The position numbers were made by a program, and so were the translations under genes. The notes below the pieces were generated by a model. It was not told where the DNA came from, did no database searches, and was given only the letters and a program-made list of their open reading frames with translations. Shown piece after piece: positions 58,355 to 64,000 of a stretch of DNA of 64,000 bases (positions within the stretch are counted from its first letter, which is position 1; each line of letters opens with the position of its first letter). Source of the DNA: Mycoplana azooxidifex (lineage in GTDB: Bacteria; Pseudomonadota; Alphaproteobacteria; Rhizobiales; Rhizobiaceae); the NCBI RefSeq assembly GCF_014196765.1, contig NZ_JACIEE010000006.1, positions 234,963 through 298,962 of the forward strand. Reading direction: 5' to 3'.

Positions 58355-58969
58355 TCAGGCCAGGCCGCCCTCGATCGTCAGGAAGTCGACGATGCGGTCG
58401 ATCCCCTCGCCGCGCTTCATGTCGGTGAAGACGAAGGGCTTGGCTTCGCGCATGCGGGTGGCGTCGCGGTCCATCACGTCGAGGTCGGCGCCGACATGGG
58501 GGGCGAGGTCCTTCTTGTTGATCACCAGTAGGTCGGAGCGGGTGATGCCCGGGCCGCCCTTGCGCGGGATCTCCTCGCCCTGGCAGGTGGAGATGACGTA
58601 GATGGTGATATCGGCAAGATCCGGCGAAAAGGTCGCCGCCAGGTTGTCCCCGCCCGATTCGATGAAGACGACGTCGAGATCGGGAAATTTCCGGTTGAGG
58701 TCGGCGATCGCCTGCAGGTTGATGGTCGCATCCTCGCGGATCGCCGTGTGCGGGCAGCCGCCGGTCTCCACGCCGATGATGCGGTCCGACGACAGCGCCT
58801 GCATGCGCACGAGCGCCTCGGCATCCTCGCGTGTGTAGATGTCGTTGGTGACGACGGCGACCGAATAGCGCTCGCGCATCGCCTTGCAGAGTTTTTCGGT
58901 CAATGCCGTCTTGCCCGAGCCGACGGGGCCGCCGATGCCGACGCGCAACGGGCCGTTTGCCGATTTCAT
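58355..58969 (-). CDS. ureG: Urease accessory GTPase UreG
   Basis: This encodes 204 residues. UreG hydrolyses GTP to deliver nickel during urease maturation. The P-loop is GGPVGSGKT at 13-21, followed by [13 protein letters not shown], the Ni-binding CPH variant [35 protein letters not shown] and [13 protein letters not shown]. It is last in the urease operon seen here. Confidence 0.97.
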   Translation of the reverse strand: MKSANGPLRVGIGGPVGSGKTALTEKLCKAMRERYSVAVVTNDIYTREDAEALVRMQALSSDRIIGVETGGCPHTAIREDATINLQAIADLNRKFPDLDVVFIESGGDNLAATFSPDLADITIYVISTCQGEEIPRKGGPGITRSDLLVINKKDLAPHVGADLDVMDRDATRMREAKPFVFTDMKRGEGIDRIVDFLTIEGGLA

Positions 58970-58998
58970 TTGCTGTCCCTTTCCATGGTCGAAGCGCA

Positions 58999-59110
58999 GC
59001 TTAAAGCGCGTCGCGATCCTTCGGATTCGCTTTTGGCGCTTTAGGCCTTTGTTTTAACGCATGTCTTTATCCCGAAACCGGTTCCCACTTTCGGGAGACA
59101 TGCTCTAGAC
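58999..59110. repeat. Rhizobiaceae intergenic mosaic element between ureF and ureG
   Basis: Two palindromic modules are joined. The left one has CTTAAAGCGC/GCGCTTTAG arms (59000-59044). The right one has GCATGTCT (59059-59066) against AGACATGC (59096-59103), with inner arms CCCGAAA and TTTCGGG. The core CCGAAACCGGTTCCCACTTT is a repeat I recognise from many rhizobial genomes (RIME-like). It fills most of the 147-base gap inside the urease operon. Confidence 0.85.
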
Positions 59111-59116
59111 CCGCTC

Positions 59117-59788
59117 TCAGGAGCGGAAAAGCCGCGAAGTCTGTGTTTCGTGCCTGAGCGAGGCGATGTCCGTGCGGATCGCCGCGCCGCCGAGATCGTC
59201 GAGCGTGGACCGGCCGGCGCGATGCGCCGTCCCGGCCACCATGCCTTCGAGGGCGGCGAGGATGGCCACCCCTTCCGCCTGCCCGCAGACGCCGAGCCGG
59301 ATGCCGGCCGAGACGGATTGCGAGATCGTGGCGTGCAGGTAGGCGGCCAGCGCATCTTCCACCGGTACGCCATGGGCGGCCGCCACCGCACCCACGGCGA
59401 CGGGAAAGCCCACCTCGCCCGGCAGGCGATCGAACACCGGATCCGGCCAGGCCGAAGCAGCCGTAACGAACGCCCTGCCCAGCGACAGGGTTTCGGCATG
59501 CCGCTCCGCCGAGCCGGCCATGGCCAGCCCCAGCTCCGCGACCTCCCGCAAGGCCGCGCCGTTGTCGAATGCGCGCCAGGCTCCCGCAAACAGCACCGCG
59601 TCGTTCCAGAGCGAGCCATGCCGCAAGAGTGTCGACAGCCAGCCCGACAGGCCGGCGGCATCTTCCACCTGCCCGTCGTGCACCGCCCGTTCCAGCCCGC
59701 CGGACCAGGCAAAGCCGCCGATCGGGAAGGCCGGCGACAGCCAGGCCATCAGCCGCAGCAGCGCCCGGGTATCGAGCCCCCCACTCAT
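59117..59788 (-). CDS. ureF: Urease accessory protein UreF
   Basis: This encodes 223 residues, all helical. UreF bridges UreD/UreH and UreG in the apo-urease activation complex. Signatures are LMAWLSPAFPIGGFAWSGGL, GWLSTLLRHGSLWNDAVLF and PVAVGAVAAAHGVPVEDALA, with the C-terminal RTDIASLRHETQTSRLFRS. It starts six bases after ureE. Confidence 0.96.
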   Translation of the reverse strand: MSGGLDTRALLRLMAWLSPAFPIGGFAWSGGLERAVHDGQVEDAAGLSGWLSTLLRHGSLWNDAVLFAGAWRAFDNGAALREVAELGLAMAGSAERHAETLSLGRAFVTAASAWPDPVFDRLPGEVGFPVAVGAVAAAHGVPVEDALAAYLHATISQSVSAGIRLGVCGQAEGVAILAALEGMVAGTAHRAGRSTLDDLGGAAIRTDIASLRHETQTSRLFRS

Positions 59789-59794
59789 CGAGGA

Positions 59795-60292
59795 TCAATC
59801 ATGGGCGGGATGGTGATGATCGTGGCCGTGCCCCTGTCCGTGACCGTGATCGTGGCCGCCATGCGCGTGATAGGCCCCGCGCGCCGGCTGGAACGGTTCC
59901 TCGACTTCCTCCACCGTCGCGCCGAGCCCTTCCAGCATGCCCCGGATGACATGGTCGCGCGGCACGAGGATGCGCGTTTCCTCGATCTGCGCCGACAGAT
60001 GCCGGTTGCCGAGGTGCCAGGCGAGCTCGATGAGATGCAGCGTACCCAGCCCCTTGATCGCGAAGAGTTTCTCGGGGGCCGCATGGATTTCGACCGTGTC
60101 GCCGTTGTCGAGCACCAGCCGGTCGCCGTGATGGAACAGCACCGCCTCCTTGAGGTCGAGCATCACCATGTCGCCGTTGGACAGGTGCAGGACCTTGCGG
60201 CGCAGATGGCGCAGGTGGGAGGGCAAGGTGACGGTGTCCACCGGCGGATCGGACACCTCGCCGGCCGGGCGATAGGAATGGACGTGCTGCAT
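59795..60292 (-). CDS. ureE: Urease accessory nickel-binding protein UreE
   Basis: This encodes 165 residues. UreE is the nickel metallochaperone. The N-terminal peptide-binding domain ([20 protein letters not shown]) and the metal-binding domain (YHLGNRH-type, here [20 protein letters not shown], then [13 protein letters not shown]) are complete. A His-rich tail with more than ten histidines ([20 protein letters not shown]) ends the protein and would store nickel. Confidence 0.96.
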   Translation of the reverse strand: MQHVHSYRPAGEVSDPPVDTVTLPSHLRHLRRKVLHLSNGDMVMLDLKEAVLFHHGDRLVLDNGDTVEIHAAPEKLFAIKGLGTLHLIELAWHLGNRHLSAQIEETRILVPRDHVIRGMLEGLGATVEEVEEPFQPARGAYHAHGGHDHGHGQGHGHDHHHPAHD

Positions 60293-60392
60293 GGAAGTCT
60301 CCGGTCAATTGAAATGGTCGGGGTAGGTTACGCGCCGGCGGACGCAGTTTCCAGAGGCCGGCGGACTGGTCTCGGGCAATCGCCTATGGCAA

Positions 60393-60440
60393 GTCCCCCT
60401 CTGGCCTGCCGGCCATCTCCCCCACAAGGGGGGAGAAGAC
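60393..60440. repeat. Intergenic palindrome in the ureC-ureE spacer
   Basis: CTCCCCC (60417-60423) and GGGGGAG (60429-60435) pair around a short loop, in a stretch starting AAGTCCCCCTCTGGCCTGCC. It looks like a relative of the elements at 9929 and 10058. The 276-base spacer (60293-60568) shows no gene. Confidence 0.7.
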
Positions 60441-60568
60441 CCGCGGCACCCGTCTGCCCAAATGGAACTCCGGAGGAGCGGCCGGGTGGGGAGGGGTATT
60501 CATTCATATGCGACTACCCTGCTCTGGCCCCACGGCGCCGCCGTCGCCGGCCGTGAGCGCGAACCGCC

Positions 60569-62278
60569 TCAAAACAGGAAATAGCGCTGCGCCATCGGCA
60601 GCACCGTCGCCGGCTCGCAGGTCAGCAGTTCACCGTCGGCGCGCACCTCGTAGGTCTCCGGATCGACCTCGACGTGCGGGGTCGCCGAGTTGTGGATCAT
60701 CGAGGCCTTGGAAATGCCACCGCGGACGTTCTTCACCGCCACCAGCTTCTTGTCGACGCCGAGGCGCAGGGCCAGCCCGCCGTCGAGCGAGGCCTGAGAG
60801 ACGAAGGTGACCGAGGAACTGGTGCGCAGCTTGCCGTAGGCTGCGAACATCGGCCGGTAGTGCATCGGCTGCGGCGTCGGGATCGAGGCGTTCGGATCGC
60901 CCATCGGGGCAGCCGCGATCGAGCCGCCGAGCAGCACCATGTCCGGCTTGACGCCGAAGAAGGCCGGGTTCCACAAAACGAGGTCGGCGCGCTTTCCCAC
61001 CTCGATCGAGCCGATCTCATGGGAGATGCCATGGGCGATCGCCGGGTTGATCGTGTACTTGGCAATGTAGCGGCGGACGCGGAAATTGTCGTTGTCGCCA
61101 GTCTCTTCCTTCAGCTTGCCGCGCTGGCGCTTCATCTTGTCGGCCGTCTGCCAGGTGCGGATCGCCACCTCGCCGACGCGGCCCATGGCCTGGCTGTCGG
61201 ATGAGATGATCGAAAACGCGCCGATGTCGTGCAGGATGTCCTCCGCTGCAATCGTCTCCTTGCGGATGCGGCTTTCGGCAAAGGCGATGTCCTCGGGGAT
61301 CGACGGCGACAGGTGGTGGCAGACCATCAGCATGTCGAGATGCTCTGCGAGCGTGTTGACCGTGTAAGGCCGCGTCGGGTTGGTCGAGGACGGGATCACG
61401 TTCGGATGGCCGCAGACCTTGATGATGTCGGGCGCATGGCCGCCGCCCGCGCCTTCGGTGTGGAAGGCATGGATGGTGCGCCCCCTGATGGCGGCGACCG
61501 TATCCTCGACGAAGCCACTCTCGTTCAGCGTATCGGTGTGGATCATCACCTGCACGTCGAAGGCATCAGCAACGGTAAGGCAGTTGTCGATCGCCGCCGG
61601 CGTCGTGCCCCAGTCCTCGTGCAGCTTCAGCGACGAGGCACCGGCGAGGATCATCTCCTCCAGCGGCGCAGGCAGCGAGGCGTTGCCCTTGCCGGCGAGC
61701 GCGAGGTTCATCGGGAAGGCGTCGAAGCTCTCGATCATCCGCTCGATATGCCAGGCGCCGGTGCAGGTGGTGGCGAGCGTGCCGTGCGCGGGTCCGGAGC
61801 CGCCGCCGAGCATGGTCGTGATGCCGCTCATCAGCGCTTCCTCGATCTGCTGGGGGCAGATGAAGTGGATATGCGCATCCATGCCGCCGGCCGTCAGGAT
61901 CTTGCCTTCGCCGGCAATCGCCTCGGTGGAGGGACCGACGATGATGGTGACGCCGGGCTGGGTATCCGGGTTGCCGGCCTTGCCGATCGCGTGGATGCGG
62001 CCGTTCTTGAGGCCGACGTCGGCCTTGTAGATGCCGGTGTGGTCGACGATCAGCGCGTTGGTGATGACGGTATCGACCGCGCCTTCGCCGCGCGTCGCCT
62101 GGCTCTGGCCCATGCCGTCGCGGATGACCTTGCCGCCGCCGAACTTCACCTCGTCGCCGTAGGTGGTGAAGTCCTTCTCCACCTCGATGAAGAGCTCGGT
62201 ATCGGCCAGGCGCACCCTGTCGCCCGTGGTCGGACCGAACATGGAGGCGTAAGACGCGCGGGACATCTTGTAGGACAT
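60569..62278 (-). CDS. ureC: Urease subunit alpha (catalytic)
   Basis: This encodes 569 residues and hydrolyses urea to ammonia and carbamate. All nickel ligands are visible: H136 and H138 (DAHIHF), carbamylated K218 ([10 protein letters not shown]), H247 (MIHTDT), H273 (AFHTEG) and D361 (SSDSQAMG). The mobile-flap cysteine and histidine (MVCHHLSPS, about 320-322) are also present. The length and start ([20 protein letters not shown]) are normal. It is followed by ureE and preceded, three bases upstream, by the GT29-like accessory gene. Confidence 0.98.
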   Translation of the reverse strand: MSYKMSRASYASMFGPTTGDRVRLADTELFIEVEKDFTTYGDEVKFGGGKVIRDGMGQSQATRGEGAVDTVITNALIVDHTGIYKADVGLKNGRIHAIGKAGNPDTQPGVTIIVGPSTEAIAGEGKILTAGGMDAHIHFICPQQIEEALMSGITTMLGGGSGPAHGTLATTCTGAWHIERMIESFDAFPMNLALAGKGNASLPAPLEEMILAGASSLKLHEDWGTTPAAIDNCLTVADAFDVQVMIHTDTLNESGFVEDTVAAIRGRTIHAFHTEGAGGGHAPDIIKVCGHPNVIPSSTNPTRPYTVNTLAEHLDMLMVCHHLSPSIPEDIAFAESRIRKETIAAEDILHDIGAFSIISSDSQAMGRVGEVAIRTWQTADKMKRQRGKLKEETGDNDNFRVRRYIAKYTINPAIAHGISHEIGSIEVGKRADLVLWNPAFFGVKPDMVLLGGSIAAAPMGDPNASIPTPQPMHYRPMFAAYGKLRTSSSVTFVSQASLDGGLALRLGVDKKLVAVKNVRGGISKASMIHNSATPHVEVDPETYEVRADGELLTCEPATVLPMAQRYFLF

Positions 62279-62281
62279 GGA

Positions 62282-62920
62282 TCAGGTTCCTTGGGAGGGG
62301 GCGGAGGGCGAGGCCAGGAGGTGCAGGCGCCCCTCGGCGGCAAGGCCGGCGACGAGGCGGCGCTCGGCGGCAAAGGGATGGCCGTCCCAGCCCTCGTGGC
62401 TGAAGCCGGTCAGGAAGATATCCGACCCGGAATGCTCGGGTGCGGAGAGGACATGAAAGAGCGTGACCAGGCCGCTGCTCGGCACCACGTAGGATCCCGC
62501 GCCCAGTGCAGCCAGCGCGGTATCGGCAGCCTCGTGCACGGCTGCGGGAATGATCCGGTGCAGCTTGCCGCTTTCGGCGGCGAACCGGGCAAAGCCCTCG
62601 GTGCGATCGTCGCAGAAATCGTCGAGTTCGGGATGGCTTATGGCCAATTGCGGCCGCAAGCCTGCGAATTTTTCAGGGTCGCGCACGGACCAAATCTCGC
62701 GGCTGGCCCTGACGGGGGCGCTCTCGCGCCATTCGGGGCCATCCAGCATTTCGTTTGCCGGCCGTCCCGTGTTGCAGACGGCGACGGCATCGGTGCGGGT
62801 GCCCGACTGCCCGGTGTTGCGGCTGAGGTTGAAACGGACGACGAAATCGGCGGCATCGATGGTCGCGGCCGCTCCCGCCGCCACCTGCCCGTTTCCCACG
62901 ATCACGATGCGCCGCCCCAT
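62282..62920 (-). CDS. Urease-operon accessory protein, sialyltransferase (GT29)-like
   Basis: This encodes 212 residues. The N-terminus MGRRIVIVGNGQVAAGAAAT then IDAADFVVRFNLSRN has the layout of the sialyl motif L of GT29 glycosyltransferases (VVGN-x-G-x(n)-ID-x-xDFVVRFN), and the C-terminal PSSGLVTLFHVLSAPEHSGS and FLTGFSHEGWDGHPFAAERR resemble the S and VS motifs (SSG, G-x-x-x-x-x-H). Proteins of this type are annotated as urease operon accessory proteins in rhizobia. Its job in urease maturation is not known. It is three bases from ureC and 13 from the LprI-like gene. Confidence 0.7.
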   Translation of the reverse strand: MGRRIVIVGNGQVAAGAAATIDAADFVVRFNLSRNTGQSGTRTDAVAVCNTGRPANEMLDGPEWRESAPVRASREIWSVRDPEKFAGLRPQLAISHPELDDFCDDRTEGFARFAAESGKLHRIIPAAVHEAADTALAALGAGSYVVPSSGLVTLFHVLSAPEHSGSDIFLTGFSHEGWDGHPFAAERRLVAGLAAEGRLHLLASPSAPSQGT

Positions 62921-62933
62921 CCAGCCCCGGCCC

Positions 62934-63362
62934 TCAGTTCACGAAGCTGTCCGAAAGCGTCCCGAGTTCTTCGGTCCGCTTGCGGGTCAGGTCTGCGAGG
63001 CAGCCGGAGACGACCATCGGCTGCATCGATCCGCCCTCGACGGTGAAGCCCACCGCCGCGCACTGGCTGTCGCGATAGGCGAGCCAGGCGCGCTGAGCCT
63101 TCAGCAGGCGCTCCTCCGCGCCGCGCGGCTGTTCCGCCGAGCCGACACGATGGTCCCATGCGGCCGCGGCCTTCTTCGTCGCCAGCCACCGCGCGTTCAG
63201 GGCCTTGTCCGCCTTCTCGAAGTCGCCAGCCGCGCAGGCATTCATATCCATCTGCGTCTCGGCATTCTTGCAATCGACGTGATGCGCGTCCTCGCCCGAG
63301 GCGGGGGCGTCCATCAGCAGGACGCAGCCGCACAGCATCGTCAGAATTCCAGCCTTCATCAT
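62934..63362 (-). CDS. LprI-family (DUF1311) secreted protein
   Basis: This encodes 142 residues. A signal peptide covers about 1-23 (MMKAGILTMLCGCVLLMDAP). The DUF1311/LprI domain follows: HHVDCKNAETQMDMNACAAG, ALNARWLATKKAAAAWDHRV, and LLKAQRAWLAYRDSQCAAVG, with four conserved cysteines. LprI was described as a lysozyme inhibitor in mycobacteria; here the role is unknown. It is embedded in the urease operon. Confidence 0.85.
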   Translation of the reverse strand: MMKAGILTMLCGCVLLMDAPASGEDAHHVDCKNAETQMDMNACAAGDFEKADKALNARWLATKKAAAAWDHRVGSAEQPRGAEERLLKAQRAWLAYRDSQCAAVGFTVEGGSMQPMVVSGCLADLTRKRTEELGTLSDSFVN

Positions 63363-63386
63363 CGCCTTCCCCCTTTCATGCGGCGC

Positions 63387-63743
63387 TCACGCCGATGCGC
63401 CGTCATGGGCGTGCGACGACAGTGCGCGGGGGTTCACGCCCTCCAGGCAATTGACGTTGACGGCGACCATCGACGTGCCGTCCGGCTTCTCGCCAAAGGA
63501 GAAGCCCTGGATTCCACAGGTCTTGCAGAAGAGATGACGGAGCGTTCTGGTGTTGAAGCGATATTCCGACAGGTTCCCCTCGCCCGATTTCAGCGTGAAG
63601 GCGTCGCGCGGGGCGAAGGCCAGCACCGAGCCGAGGCGCTGGCAGCGCGAGCAGTTGCAGACGATCGTCTGGTCGAGATCGACATCGGCCTCGAAAGAAA
63701 CAGCGCCGCACTGGCAGCTGCCGCGGTAGTGTGCAATTCCCAT
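63387..63743 (-). CDS. GFA-family (CENP-V/GFA fold) zinc-binding protein
   Basis: This encodes 118 residues. The cysteines of the GFA domain are visible in GSCQCGAVSFEADV, IVCNCSRCQRLGSVLAFAPR and HLFCKTCGIQGFSF; the HLFCKTCG motif is diagnostic. The name (glutathione-dependent formaldehyde-activating) comes from one member and should not be read as the function. The ATG at 63743 is one base after the ureB stop, so it is co-translated with urease; the frame reaching 63800 overlaps ureB. Confidence 0.88.
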   Translation of the reverse strand: MGIAHYRGSCQCGAVSFEADVDLDQTIVCNCSRCQRLGSVLAFAPRDAFTLKSGEGNLSEYRFNTRTLRHLFCKTCGIQGFSFGEKPDGTSMVAVNVNCLEGVNPRALSSHAHDGASA

Positions 63744-63744
63744 G

Positions 63745-64000
63745 TCAGAGTCCTCCCATGACCTGTTGGCGGAAACCGTAGATCTCGCGCTTGCCGGCAA
63801 AGGGGATCAGCCGCACCGTGCGGGTCTGGCCCGGCTCGAAGCGCACCGCCGTCCCGGCCGGAATGTCGAGCCGCAGGCCCCGGGCCGTCTCGCGGTCGAA
63901 GACGAGGCCGGCATTGGTCTCGTAGAAGTGATAGTGGCTACCGACCTGGATCGGCCGGTCGCCGGTGTTGGAGACGTCCAGCTCCGTGACCGGCAGGCCG
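63745..64000 (-). CDS. ureB: Urease subunit beta (C-terminal 85 residues; runs off right edge)
   Basis: The visible part reads [20 protein letters not shown], then [40 protein letters not shown] and [20 protein letters not shown]. These are the hallmark motifs of the urease beta chain ([22 protein letters not shown]). Only about 15-20 N-terminal residues are missing. ureA and ureD should lie further right. It ends one base before the GFA-type gene. Confidence 0.95.
   Translation of the reverse strand, partial: GLPVTELDVSNTGDRPIQVGSHYHFYETNAGLVFDRETARGLRLDIPAGTAVRFEPGQTRTVRLIPFAGKREIYGFRQQVMGGL

Overview
The window looks like chromosomal DNA of an alphaproteobacterium, most likely Rhizobiaceae (Ensifer/Sinorhizobium, Rhizobium or Shinella type). 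The grounds are high GC, the ribosomal gene order with adk between secY and rpsM and no rpsD after rpsK, two tuf genes with identical products, a urease operon carrying rhizobial extra genes, Rhizobiaceae-type intergenic palindromes, and MsrPQ next to DegP and RarA. The genus is inferred from gene content, not from a search.

Layout. 1-5.4 kb is an accessory stretch of small genes: a secreted protein, a zinc-finger-less DnaJ (CbpA-like) with its CbpM modulator, several unrecognised small or one-helix proteins, a dihydrodipicolinate-synthase-like protein that lacks the catalytic lysine and carries a probable 1-base frameshift, and a DUF1883 protein. 5.4-9.9 kb holds rarA and degP-type protease (minus strand), then the methionine sulfoxide reductase pair msrPQ (plus strand).

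10.2-30 kb is the ribosomal supercluster, all on the minus strand. In transcription order it reads rpsL-rpsG-fusA-tuf, rpsJ-rplC-rplD-rplW-rplB-rpsS-rplV-rpsC-rplP-rpmC-rpsQ, rplN-rplX-rplE-rpsN-rpsH-rplF-rplR-rpsE-rpmD-rplO, secY-adk, rpsM-rpsK-rpoA-rplQ. Long spacers with hairpins separate these blocks. 31-45 kb continues on the minus strand with a second tuf, tRNA-Trp, secE-nusG, rplK-rplA, rplJ-rplL and rpoB-rpoC, ending in a clear terminator. Together these two regions encode much of the translation and transcription machinery. A single small acidic protein on the plus strand sits between them.

45-50 kb is mixed: a protein with a ParB-like motif, a tRNA-Tyr/tRNA-Gly unit, rlmB, a small secreted Cys-rich protein, a divergent azoR/LysR pair with a palindromic operator candidate, and tRNA-Thr. 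50.4-58.3 kb is a complete potassium-uptake operon, [27-aa membrane peptide]-kdpF-kdpA-kdpB-kdpC-kdpD-kdpE, where KdpDE would sense potassium or turgor stress and activate the pump. 58.35-64 kb, converging on it, is a urease operon (ureB partial, GFA-type protein, LprI-like protein, GT29-like accessory protein, ureC, ureE, ureF, ureG); its upstream part (ureD, ureA) should lie beyond the right edge.

Most of the window is conserved housekeeping DNA. I did not find a convincing new defence or mobile system. The most unusual items are the DapA-like pseudoenzyme with its frameshift inside a cluster of unknown small genes, a tandem duplication of ribosome-binding site plus start codon in front of cbpM, a hairpin that would hide the ribosome-binding site of the kdp operon, a probably leaderless rlmB, and a sialyltransferase-like protein inside the urease operon.
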